Shown: positions 6,550 through 12,072 of the stretch, piece by piece
How the letters are laid out: each line of letters opens with the position of its first letter
Position numbering within the stretch: position 1 is the stretch's first letter
DNA from: Halanaerobiaceae bacterium
GTDB taxonomy: Bacteria; Bacillota; Halanaerobiia; Halanaerobiales; Halarsenatibacteraceae
Assembly: GCA_003554685.1 (NCBI GenBank)
Contig: PWHA01000196.1
Coordinates: forward strand, 1 to 12,072
DNA: 12,072 nucleotides
Reading direction: 5' to 3'
The notes under the pieces: generated by a model
Database searches by the model: none
Told to the model about the DNA's origin: nothing
Seen by the model: only the letters and a program-made list of their open reading frames with translations
Position numbers and translations under genes: made by a program

Positions 6550-6666
6550 ATGGAGAATTGTTGCTGCATGGAGGATGGCATAAAAGCTCTGTTGAATTTT
6601 GCTCCCGTCGCCCTCGACACACTGGAAGATGCAATGCAGCGAGTAAGTTTATTGAAGGTAGAATGA
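6550..6666 (+). pseudogene. Probable C-terminal remnant of the redox-sensing repressor Rex
   Basis: A 38-residue frame contains GIKALLNFAPVAL followed by LEDAMQRVSLLKVE. This resembles, without gaps, the end of the Rex Rossmann domain, where GIKGILNF-P--L-VPE is followed some 10 residues later by a hydrophobic strand ending VELQSL. Rex is a ~210-residue NADH/NAD+-sensing repressor of fermentation and respiration genes; only about 30 residues remain here, and the usual C-terminal helix is cut by a TGA at 6664-6666. The N-terminal MENCCCME has no Rex counterpart. The ribosome binding site is poor. The identification rests on a short match and could be wrong. Confidence 0.45.
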
Positions 6667-6720
6667 GAACTAATAAAATTGTAGAAAAATAAGTAGAAAG
6701 TAATGAGTTGTAATACACTC

Positions 6721-6957
6721 TCACAAGGTTTGAAGCCTTTTCGTCCAGGAAGCAATAGCTACATGGGATACTTCAACATTGGAGAAGGTCTTGAGAAGCT
6801 GAGAAACTTTCCTAGTGCTGGCATGGAGGTGATAGCAACTAAATGAAGCCCCGATAATAAGATGACGATGTTTTTGATTATCATATTCGTCAAAACCGAA
6901 TTTGTACAGGTCACTGGAATGACAACTAGGACAGGTAGCATCATTTGCTTTTGGCAT
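6721..6957 (-). pseudogene. Internally deleted insertion-sequence transposase fragment
   Basis: The minus-strand frame begins MPKANDATCPSCHSSDLYKFGFDEYDNQK, the N-terminal zinc-finger start seen in a group of clostridial and archaeal DDE transposases, where it is followed by a second Cys pair and a long linker. Here the sequence jumps straight to a later region: YHLHASTRKVSQLLKTFSNVEVSHVAIASWTKR, the helix-turn-helix-like block that normally precedes the catalytic core. About 60-70 residues, including the partner Cys pair of CPSC, are missing in frame. The DDE catalytic domain is absent because the element ends a few bases later. It cannot be an active transposase. Homology is recalled from family patterns. 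Confidence 0.65.
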
Positions 6958-7005
6958 AAATATTAATCTCTTTTCCTGGGAAGTATTAAAAGTTTGCTTA
7001 AAACC
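6727..7005 (-). mobile_element. MITE-like deletion derivative of an insertion sequence
   Basis: The right end, read on the minus strand from 7005, is GGTTTTAAGCAAACTTTT. The left end at 6727-6741 (GGTTTGAAGCCTTTT) is an imperfect inverted copy. The ends are 279 bp apart and enclose the truncated transposase frame. The terminal sequence is reminiscent of IS6-type ends (GGTT-TG--GCAAA). No matching 8-bp target duplication was found in the flanks, so insertion history is unclear. The element is too short to be autonomous. Confidence 0.5.
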
Positions 7006-7083
7006 ATTGTATGCCCAGGAGGGAGGCTAGCTCAAATTTCATATAACTTAACAGGTCCCAAATTACATTAAGGAGGGTTAAAA

Positions 7084-8181
7084 TTGCAAAATTCATCGAA
7101 GCTTATTTTCTTGGGCATTCTTATTCTTGCGATATTTATGATTGCGATGGTTGGTTGGGAAGGAGAAGTTGTTGTAGGTGATGCTATAGAAGAAAATTTT
7201 GAAGGAACTTACGTTGGTTATTCCTGGATGGACGAAGTAGAAGGGGTAGAACTTGATGAAGCTGAGAGAAAAATAGAAACCATATTGACCCTGAATGAAG
7301 ACGGTATTATTGAAGATGTCGATATACGCTACTGGCAGAAGTATGACGGCTACTGGGGGACCCGCAATGACGATAGCGCTGATATCTGGGTGAATTTTGC
7401 TGAGGAACCTACCACAGCTGGTTTTAATGAAGAAGGTGAGTATGAGCTGGGTAATTCCATGTTCAAAATTTCCACTAATAGCTTAAAATCGCTTTGGGCC
7501 GTTGCAGTAGATAATGATGGCACAGTTGCAGCAGTTATGCACGATCCCTGGTACAGGTTTATGCATGAGATGAAGTTTGAGGCAGATTTTGACTTTGAAA
7601 ATGCAACTGTTGGTGAGGATTTAACCCTGGGTGGAGATAATTTTCATCCCAACTGGAGGGCTGCTAGAGACGAGGAAGTCGACTGGGAAGGAGATTACGG
7701 TGATGACACTATTTTTGATTTTATCTATTGGAATCATGTAATGACAGCTAGAGGAACTTTTGAAGGAATGGGCAGCGATACGAGTGTTAAAGAGCTTCTA
7801 GAAGCAATGGGAGTAGAATTTGAAGACGGTGAACCTGTTCCCATGGATGTAAATTATGGATATGACAGTCGGGGAGGATGGTCAGGCAACTATGAGGCCA
7901 TAGCAGAGTATTTGATTGGCCGGGATGCTACGGAAGTAAGTAACTTATATAACCCCGATGATGTCCTTACAGGTCAGTCAATGCCGCTTTCTGAAAGTAT
8001 AAATGAAGACAACGAATTCGGTGTGGATGTTCCCACTGGCGCAACCCGTAATGTGCAGGATTCTTTTGACACTGTATCCGGGGCAACTGTGAGAGTATCA
8101 AGAGAAGCGACATCCTATCAGCGCGCCCTGGTGGAGGCCGGTATTCTTGATGAAGATGAAGTTATTCTTGGTAGGTTTTAA
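7084..8181 (+). CDS. Acidic exported protein with C-terminal FMN-binding-type (flavinylation) motifs
   Basis: The 365-residue protein starts at TTG 7084, chosen because AGGAGG (7071-7076) lies 7 nt upstream and because the start keeps the hydrophobic segment at residues 7-24 (LIFLGILILAIFMIAMVG). This is a signal peptide or membrane anchor; no lipobox Cys is seen. The rest is very rich in Asp and Glu, as in halophile surface proteins. Near the C-terminus, DTVSGATVRVS (residues 329-339) matches the D-x2-[ST]-G-A-[ST] motif at which ApbE attaches FMN in NqrC/RnfG and other FMN_bind proteins. A second candidate, DVPTGAT (315-321), lies 14 residues before it. The region at 40-95 (GTYVGYSW, then TLNEDGIIEDVDI) has the strand pattern of an FMN_bind domain start. 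The inferred role is an extracytoplasmic flavoprotein moving electrons. The gene looks monocistronic and intact. Substrate and partner are unknown. Confidence 0.7.
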   Translation: MQNSSKLIFLGILILAIFMIAMVGWEGEVVVGDAIEENFEGTYVGYSWMDEVEGVELDEAERKIETILTLNEDGIIEDVDIRYWQKYDGYWGTRNDDSADIWVNFAEEPTTAGFNEEGEYELGNSMFKISTNSLKSLWAVAVDNDGTVAAVMHDPWYRFMHEMKFEADFDFENATVGEDLTLGGDNFHPNWRAARDEEVDWEGDYGDDTIFDFIYWNHVMTARGTFEGMGSDTSVKELLEAMGVEFEDGEPVPMDVNYGYDSRGGWSGNYEAIAEYLIGRDATEVSNLYNPDDVLTGQSMPLSESINEDNEFGVDVPTGATRNVQDSFDTVSGATVRVSREATSYQRALVEAGILDEDEVILGRF

Positions 8182-8525
8182 CTTGAATCAGGCTTAAGTT
8201 TGCGGACATAGAGTCTGACAGAACGGTAGGAACCTTCAAAATTGGTTAATTCCTTAAGCTGATTGTAAATCTTTTTGGCAGTTCTTCTTTGTTTTTTCGG
8301 CATCCTTAAATCTTCTTCAAGCCAGGCTCTAATCAGGTTAAAATAGGGTCCCATGACCGGCTTATCGCGCTTTTGTTTAACCTTGTTTTCCGTATCAAAG
8401 TTCTCCTCTGCATACTTTTTAGCTGTTCGCCAGTTAATCTCAAGTTTACTGGCAATTTCTGTAATGCTCAGATCTTCTTTTTCTCTTAAAAATTTGATAT
8501 AGTTAATCTGGGTCATTTCTAGCAT
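8178..8525 (-). pseudogene. istA: Truncated IS21-family transposase IstA (N-terminal part)
   Basis: The 115-residue frame has the IstA N-terminus: a helix-turn-helix (about residues 9-40, DLSITEIASKLEINWRTAKKY), then KPVMGPYFNLIRAWLEED and KKQRRTAKKIYNQL, then SYRSVRLYVRKLK. These match the DNA-binding part of IS21 transposases, which continue another ~350-400 residues into a DDE integrase core that is absent. The ATG at 8525 is preferred over an upstream TTG because AGGAGG ends 8 nt before it. The frame ends in a TAA whose bases overlap the TAA of the convergent exported-protein gene (shared TTAA). IstB is not present. Confidence 0.82.
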
Positions 8526-8653
8526 CCTTTCTACCTCCTGAATATTAGGGTTCAAGAGGTTATATTCTAGGATGCTACGAGATGTCCCTTTTTTTTTATC
8601 ACATCTCTGTATTTTTAGTTGCCATTCTCTGTACTTTTAGATTACCAAAAACA
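8181..8653 (-). mobile_element. Remnant of an IS21-family element (left end)
   Basis: Upstream of the istA fragment the minus strand begins TGTTTTTGGTAATC at 8653, a TGT tip as usual for IS21-family ends. It is followed by two copies of a ~17-bp subterminal repeat. Together with the istA N-terminus this is one end of the element; the rest was lost at a breakpoint close to 8181. The element is immobile by itself. Confidence 0.6.
8604..8646. repeat. IS21-type subterminal direct repeats
   Basis: TCTCTGTATTTTTAGTT (8604-8620) and TCTCTGTACTTTTAGAT (8626-8642) are near-identical copies with a 22-bp period. IS21-family elements carry such multiple terminal repeats as transposase binding sites, and these lie in the right place between the element tip and istA. 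Confidence 0.6.
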
Positions 8654-8706
8654 TATAAAACTACACCTGGCCGAAAACTTTTCGCTTAAAAGGGCTGTTA
8701 ACATAG

Positions 8707-8729
8707 AAAAAAACCCGGGTTTCCCCGGG
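8707..8729 (-). terminator. Terminator of the phosphorylase-ABM-ADH operon
   Basis: On the minus strand CCCGGG (8729-8724), a GAAA tetraloop, CCCGGG (8719-8714), then seven T (8713-8707). A GC stem with a GNRA loop and T-tract is a textbook intrinsic terminator. It lies about 205 nt beyond the ADH stop codon. Confidence 0.85.
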
Positions 8730-8935
8730 AAATGACAAGCTGGATTATATTTTTTGAAATTTTTACACCCTACGCCACACAAACAATATTGACATTATCT
8801 CTGAATAACAGGATAACAAGAGCTTTTGGTATCATCCCACCCTTTCATCTGTTTATGGGGGCAATGCCCTCCTAGTTCACTTACAGGTACAGTACTTCGG
8901 GTGGTGCCCATCTTCAATCAGGAACGGAACATCCT
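8730..8935 (-). other. 3' untranslated stretch of the operon with one doubtful small frame
   Basis: Between the ADH stop and the terminator, a minus-strand frame at 8911-8795 could encode 38 residues starting MGTTRSTVPVSELGGHCPHK and ending in a Cys-containing tail. It lacks a convincing ribosome binding site and no family is recognised. A small GC hairpin (GGGGGC-AAT-GCCCTC, about 8857-8872) lies inside it. This may be degenerate sequence; nothing stronger is seen here. Confidence 0.2.
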
Positions 8936-10162
8936 CTAAAGCCGGGCTCTCAAGATATCCTCAATCTGTTCTCTGCTTAAAGACACAGGATTATTCTTAC
9001 ATCCCGTTTCTGCTGCAATCTTCCCCAGATCAGCTTCCCGAATACCGTATTCTCCCAGCCGGGAAATGGGCAGCTTTTCGACCCATTCATAGAGAATATC
9101 AATCAGCCTATCACAGTACTTTTCAACCTGAACCTCAAGATCCATCCGCCCCGGTTCAGCTTCCTGGTTCAGCAGTGCTCCGGCCCGGGCATATTTTTCG
9201 AGAAATTGACGGCTCTCAGTCCGAGCACCCCTATCTTCCCGGGTTTCTTCTCGCAGAAGTTCAATATTTTTTTCCACAGCTGCCGGCAGCAGCGTCCCGC
9301 AGACCACGCCGTGGGGGATATCAAAGTAACCGCCCAGGGGTGAAGCGGCGCCGTGAACAATACCCAGCCCGGCATTGGCCAGAACGATCCCGGAAATCAG
9401 AGCGGCATAGGCCATATCCGCACGGGCCCTTAAGTTTTTCCCCTCGGCAACTGTCAGATAATAAGAATTTCCGGCCATTTCCAGGGCTTTAAGGGCCAGT
9501 GAATCCGTAAGGGGGGAGGCTTCAGTGGATAGATAGGCTCCCAGCAGCTGAGAAATGGCATCCAGGCCGCTGGCAGCAGTAATATCGGGAGGACAGCTCT
9601 GCACCAGTTCAGGATCAATCAGAGCCAGGTCCGGGACAAAATTATCGTGGCGGAGAGATTTTTTAAAACCATTTTCACCCACTCTGCTCAGCACGGCATT
9701 TTTGGTAGCTTCACTGCCGGTGCCGGAGGTAGTAGGCACCGCAATGAAGGGCACTTTTTTCCCGGAGTGCTGCCTTCCTTTCCCTACTCCTTCTAAATAA
9801 GCCATCACCGAATCCTCACAGGGAATCAGGGCTGAAACAGCCTTGCCGGCATCCAGCACGCTGCCGCCGCCCACAGCAGCAATGACCGTCGGCGCCGGGA
9901 AGCGGTGCTTTTCGGCCAGCTCATCTACGAGTTTCGGAGAAGGCTCGCCGCTGACATTTTCCAGCTCTATGCTCTCAACCCTATCTTCCAGGTCAGCAAT
10001 CAATCTCTGCAAGTTTCCTGATTTCTGGAGAGAGGAGCCGCCTGTAATCAGCAGCACCCTTTCACCCTGCTCAGCAATCAGAGAAGGAAGCCCGGCCAAG
10101 GCCCCACAGCCGAAGACAATATCAGGAGTTGACGCAAATTCAAAGGAAAAGGTTTCTACCAT
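8936..10162 (-). CDS. Iron-type (group III) alcohol dehydrogenase with altered metal site
   Basis: The 408-residue protein is a metal-dependent NAD(P)-linked alcohol dehydrogenase / aldehyde reductase of the Fe-ADH superfamily. The N-terminal nucleotide-binding domain shows GGGSVLDAGKA (98-108) and VPTTSGTGSEAT (142-153). The C-terminal helical domain has the metal-ligand region. Compared with the FucO ligand set Asp-His-His-His, this protein has D201, Q205 in place of the first His (GLDAISQLL), H270 (IVHGAASPLGG) and H284 (DIPHGVVCG). S274 stands where FucO has a further active-site His. The substitutions recall a subfamily with LDALTQ and VHG-A-PLGG, so they may be a subfamily trait rather than damage. 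An insertion-rich segment (about 305-335) follows. The ATG overlaps the end of the ABM gene by 7 nt (ATGGTAG), indicating translational coupling. The substrate is unknown; a short-chain aldehyde is likely. Confidence 0.92.
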   Translation of the reverse strand: MVETFSFEFASTPDIVFGCGALAGLPSLIAEQGERVLLITGGSSLQKSGNLQRLIADLEDRVESIELENVSGEPSPKLVDELAEKHRFPAPTVIAAVGGGSVLDAGKAVSALIPCEDSVMAYLEGVGKGRQHSGKKVPFIAVPTTSGTGSEATKNAVLSRVGENGFKKSLRHDNFVPDLALIDPELVQSCPPDITAASGLDAISQLLGAYLSTEASPLTDSLALKALEMAGNSYYLTVAEGKNLRARADMAYAALISGIVLANAGLGIVHGAASPLGGYFDIPHGVVCGTLLPAAVEKNIELLREETREDRGARTESRQFLEKYARAGALLNQEAEPGRMDLEVQVEKYCDRLIDILYEWVEKLPISRLGEYGIREADLGKIAAETGCKNNPVSLSREQIEDILRARL

Positions 10163-10464
10163 TGCGCTTTCTCCCGCGGGGCAATCACTTCATGTTTTAT
10201 TCCCTCCCGGGGCCGGGCCATCATCTCAGCCACTGTCTCCCGCCACTCCAGATAATGCTCCGTTTCTTTGTGAGCCTGAACGGCATCCTCTGATTTGTAA
10301 ACTTCATAAAGGGTAAAACTGGTGGGGTCCTCCTGGCTCTGCAGAACATCAAAGCGATAATTGCCCGGTTCCCGGACAGTGGCTCTGTGATTTCTGACAG
10401 TGGCCTCTTTGAATTCCTCGATTCTGTCTTCCTTAACCTTAACTTTAACCAGATAAACCAGCAT
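10156..10464 (-). CDS. ABM-domain protein (antibiotic biosynthesis monooxygenase fold, LsrG-like)
   Basis: The 102-residue protein is a single dimeric alpha/beta-barrel ABM domain: first strand MLVYLVKVKVKEDRIEEF, helix with NHRATVREPGN, second strand RFDVLQSQEDP, third strand FTLYEVYKSEDAVQAHKET, then HYLEWRETVAEMM and a last strand IKHEVI. The RFDVLQ and FTLYEVY motifs are those of LsrG/YgiN-type proteins (about 95-105 residues), which isomerise phospho-AI-2 or act on quinones. ATG 10464 was chosen over a more upstream start (10518), since the fold begins at this Met and a GGGAGAAGGG ribosome binding site precedes it. The gap to the upstream phosphorylase gene is 81 nt, and it overlaps the ADH gene, so it is the middle gene of the operon. 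A specific function cannot be read. Confidence 0.85.
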   Translation of the reverse strand: MLVYLVKVKVKEDRIEEFKEATVRNHRATVREPGNYRFDVLQSQEDPTSFTLYEVYKSEDAVQAHKETEHYLEWRETVAEMMARPREGIKHEVIAPREKAQW

Positions 10465-10545
10465 GATTATCCCTTCTCCCTTCATTATTTTAAGATAATC
10501 TCTGTCCCTGCTGTCCACTATACGACTCTGCCGGCCTCTCGTTCT

Positions 10546-11397
10546 CTACATCTCCAGACAGGCCTCAACTGCTAACCAGAAAACCTCCTCCCTGATACTC
10601 CTTTTATCAGCCCAATTTCTAGAATCCCATTCTTCACAGCTGACATCATCTCCCCCGTATAAAATCTGGGCCAGGGTTACCCCTCTGTGTCTGGCAACTG
10701 CAAAAAACGCCGAAGCTTCCATATCCACCGTCAAGCAGCCTTCCTTTTTTCTCTGCTGCACCTTAGCCACTGTCTCCCGATAATAGGAATCTGTTGTCCA
10801 GGTTTTTGCCAGGAGATAATCACAGCTGTGTTTTTTCAATACCTTTTCAATGGCAGCAAGCCCTTCTTTGCTGGCCGAAACTTCTCGAGCCGGGGGCAAG
10901 TAATGATAAGAAGTACCCTCATCTCTCACAGCTGCAGTTGGAACAACCAGTTTGCCGACCTGAATCTCCTCATCCAGAACACCTGCACCACCGCAGGCAA
11001 TAAATTTGCTGGCACCCAGGGCTATCACTTCCTCCAGCAGAGCAGCCGCCAGCGGTGCCCCCACCCCGGGGTGAAAAACCAGCAGATTTTTATCCTGAAA
11101 TTTTATTTCGTAGACCGGATTTAAACCAATCTCGCTCTTCAAATTGGTTACCAGTCTTGTTTCTTTCTTATTTTTTAAGTTAGCGATAACCTCTTGAAAA
11201 AAGCAGATAACAGCATATTCCGGGACATCCCTTTTGCTGACTATATTCTCAGGATTGATCACCGGCGATGAATCGTCAAACTCCAGGATGGGATATTTCT
11301 TTTCCCTGTATGTTTTTCCTTTTTCAGGATCAGCTGAGTTTGAGTTATTAGGGATTCTTTTGTGACTTTTGAATTCTTGATCGCTTTTATCGCTCAT
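10546..11397 (-). CDS. Nucleoside phosphorylase (uridine/purine phosphorylase family)
   Basis: The 283-residue protein belongs to the PNP_UDP_1 superfamily, cytoplasmic enzymes that split nucleosides with phosphate into base and ribose-1-phosphate. After an unusually long, polar, probably disordered N-terminal extension (about the first 35 residues), it has GVGAPLAAALLEEVIALGA (phosphate region), FIACGGAGVL, a VPTAAVRDEGTSYHYLPP loop as in uridine phosphorylases, and the ribose-binding signature LTVDMEASAFFAVARHRG. It ends with GGDDVSCEEWDSR, where family members place residues that bind the base. The start was put at ATG 11397, with AGGGAGGG about 9 nt upstream; an in-frame TTG at 11403 is too close to that site. 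It is the first gene of a minus-strand operon with the ABM and ADH genes. Base preference is uncertain. Confidence 0.88.
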   Translation of the reverse strand: MSDKSDQEFKSHKRIPNNSNSADPEKGKTYREKKYPILEFDDSSPVINPENIVSKRDVPEYAVICFFQEVIANLKNKKETRLVTNLKSEIGLNPVYEIKFQDKNLLVFHPGVGAPLAAALLEEVIALGASKFIACGGAGVLDEEIQVGKLVVPTAAVRDEGTSYHYLPPAREVSASKEGLAAIEKVLKKHSCDYLLAKTWTTDSYYRETVAKVQQRKKEGCLTVDMEASAFFAVARHRGVTLAQILYGGDDVSCEEWDSRNWADKRSIREEVFWLAVEACLEM

Positions 11398-11425
11398 AAT
11401 CAACAGCCCTCCCTAAACAGGGTGC

Positions 11426-11449
11426 AATGCTTTGTATAATGCTTTGTAT
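11426..11449. repeat. 12-bp perfect tandem repeat upstream of the phosphorylase operon
   Basis: AATGCTTTGTAT occurs twice without a gap (11426-11437, 11438-11449), 29-52 bp upstream of the phosphorylase start codon. The position suits an operator or promoter element for the operon. I could not place convincing -35/-10 hexamers on the minus strand around it. Confidence 0.55.
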
Positions 11450-11556
11450 GAAAAAATTTATAGCTTATATCTTTATTCTTTGGAAAACCGGTATTTCCTG
11501 TTTATGCTGAGTCGATGAAAAAATATGGAGCTAGTTATAAGGTGATTATTAAAATT

Positions 11557-11592
11557 TTTGTCGAAAATAGTGGGGGAACCCGGTACCGACCA
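11557..11592 (+). repeat. Dispersed repeat, copy 2
   Basis: TTTGTCGAA (11557-11565), 10 variable bases, GAACCCGGTACC (11576-11587), one base, ACCA (11589-11592): same order, spacing and orientation as the copy in the katG leader at 1841-1876. Here it lies next to the terminator at 11604-11642, about 160 bp upstream of the phosphorylase start codon on the opposite strand. Confidence 0.5.
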
Positions 11593-11603
11593 TTTAAACC
11601 TAA

Positions 11604-11642
11604 AAGAGGGCGACCCACCCCAAGGCGGGCGGCCGCCCTCTT
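11604..11642 (-). terminator. Terminator of the membrane-transporter gene
   Basis: Outer stem AAGAGGGCG (11604-11612) with CGCCCTCTT (11634-11642), 9 bp. Inside, CCCGCC and GGTGGG pair on the minus-strand RNA through one G-U around a TTGG loop. On the minus strand TTTTAGGTTT follows. It lies about 120 nt past the transporter stop codon. The plus strand has only CTCTTTCT after the stem, so the minus direction is favoured. Confidence 0.7.
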
Positions 11643-11650
11643 CTCTTTCT

Positions 11651-11727
11651 GTAGTTTCCTTTAAATTCATGTAGTTTCCTTTAAATTCATGTAGCTTCCT
11701 TTGAATTCATGTGGCTTCCTTTGAATT
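11651..11727. repeat. 20-bp tandem repeat, 3.9 units
   Basis: Unit GTAGTTTCCTTTAAATTCAT: copies at 11651-11670 and 11671-11690 are identical, 11691-11710 has two changes, and 11711-11727 is a partial, more diverged copy. Read on the minus strand each unit contains AAAGGA followed 6-7 nt later by ATG. The array lies between the transporter stop codon and its terminator. Confidence 0.88.
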
Positions 11728-11761
11728 AAAGACCGCCAGTTATATCCTGAGATACTTTGCT

Positions 11762-12072
11762 CTATTTCTGATCCTCAACCATCAATCCCTTGTAGGGTTC
11801 ATCTACGGGTGTGCCCATAGGTCCTTCCGGCCCCTCAAACTTTCTGTCCCAGCCTGTTAGACCGGCGATGAGTAAAACCAGAAGGAGAGCGAATCCGAAA
11901 AACACATAGGGTGTAAGCTGGGTGGGGGTGACTGCCTCGACAAATTCATACTCAACAGCCTGGGCTTCTATGGTGGTGACCAGAAGCAGCAGTCCACCAC
12001 TCCAGGGGAAGACATAACCCAGCGAAGAGGTGGGGCCATCAAGAAATGCCGCTCTGCGGTAGGGATGCAGAC
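11762..12072 (-). CDS. C-terminal part of a multi-pass membrane transporter, possibly NhaC-like antiporter (partial)
   Basis: The minus-strand frame gives 103 residues ending at TAG 11762-11764, with the N-terminus beyond the right edge. It begins LHPYRRAAFLDGPTSSLGYV, resembling the HPY-RA--LDG loop followed by (F/I)PW found near the end of NhaC-type Na+/H+ antiporters. A membrane segment at about residues 27-40 (FPWSGGLLLLVTT) and a second at 57-76 (PYVFFGFALLLVLLIAGLTG) follow, then a polar cytoplasmic or external tail (WDRKFEGPEGPMG to EDQK). Two terminal membrane helices with a charged tail fit an ion transporter of a halophile, but family assignment on this piece alone is tentative. Confidence 0.6.
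   Translation of the reverse strand, partial: LHPYRRAAFLDGPTSSLGYVFPWSGGLLLLVTTIEAQAVEYEFVEAVTPTQLTPYVFFGFALLLVLLIAGLTGWDRKFEGPEGPMGTPVDEPYKGLMVEDQK

Larger units (their letters stand above)
11473..11670 (-). other. Doubtful 65-residue frame reading through the terminator
   Basis: It starts with MNLKETTEREEGG at the last ATG of the 20-bp array, preceded by AAAGGA with good spacing, and runs through the 11604-11642 hairpin. It contains Gly/Pro-rich low-complexity sequence caused by the stem. No family is recognised. It matters mainly because it would put ribosomes into the terminator; as a protein it is doubtful. Confidence 0.2.

Noticed and set aside
8795..8911. Possible small Cys/His protein gene on the minus strand
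   Set aside because: 38 residues, weak translation signal and no known family; kept only as a note in the operon 3' region.
11448..11510. 20-residue signal-peptide-like frame starting MKKFIAYIFILW
   Set aside because: It ends in TGA after 20 codons, lacks a ribosome binding site and has no continuing frame; most likely chance in AT-rich DNA.
11651..11727. Possible CRISPR array
   Set aside because: The 20-bp units are head to tail without spacers and no cas genes are present; the same holds for the 8-bp and 9-bp arrays at 4125-4252 and 4449-4493.
1..12072. tRNA, rRNA or riboswitch genes
   Set aside because: No cloverleaf, conserved rRNA block or known riboswitch core was recognised by eye; a covariance-model scan would be decisive.

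Overview
The window looks like an accessory or decaying stretch of a low-to-mid GC anaerobic Firmicute chromosome, probably a halophile. The grounds are strong AGGAGG-type ribosome binding sites, several very acidic proteins (above all the exported protein at 7084-8181), oligopeptide-type ABC transporter pieces and an arsenite methyltransferase remnant. A Halanaerobiales-like host, possibly from an arsenic-rich brine, is a reasonable guess, but no rRNA or other phylogenetic marker is present to prove it.

Layout. (1) Positions 1-1526 are a gene graveyard: the C-terminal part of a DppC/OppC-type permease, the C-terminal part of a family 5 solute-binding protein, a piece of an NADPH-dependent FMN reductase and a frameshifted arsM-like methyltransferase lie back to back, none intact. 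(2) Positions 1527-4390 hold the intact catalase-peroxidase gene katG with a long leader. An 8-bp tandem repeat starts inside its last codons, and a strong terminator follows. (3) Positions 4391-5560 hold a G-quadruplex-type 9-bp repeat, a clear promoter and an AbrB-type antitoxin/PIN toxin pair. (4) Positions 5561-7083 are again debris: half of a second solute-binding protein, a likely Rex C-terminal remnant behind a near-consensus promoter, and an internally deleted insertion sequence. (5) Positions 7084-8181 encode an intact acidic exported protein with FMN-binding-domain motifs. It meets, stop codon on stop codon, a truncated IS21-family istA (8178-8525) that still has its terminal repeats. 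(6) Positions 8936-11397 (minus strand) form a probable three-gene operon: nucleoside phosphorylase, LsrG/ABM-type small monooxygenase-fold protein and iron-type alcohol dehydrogenase, ending at a GAAA-loop terminator. (7) Positions 11398-11761 carry only repeats and a terminator. (8) Positions 11762-12072 are the C-terminus of a membrane transporter, possibly NhaC-like, that runs off the window.

Working together: KatG would remove peroxide, and the PIN/AbrB pair is a self-contained toxin-antitoxin unit. The phosphorylase, ABM and ADH genes are tightly spaced and may handle an aldehyde released during nucleoside or sugar-phosphate breakdown (inference). No obvious new multi-gene defence or metabolic system is seen. 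The most unusual signals are sequence-level: the 8-bp array overlapping the katG stop codon, the five-tract G4 repeat, a 20-bp array that on the minus strand forms Shine-Dalgarno/ATG modules chained by ATGA overlaps and leading into a terminator, a fixed-spacing dispersed repeat shared by 1841-1876 and 11557-11592, and two consecutive flavinylation-like motifs in the exported FMN-binding protein.
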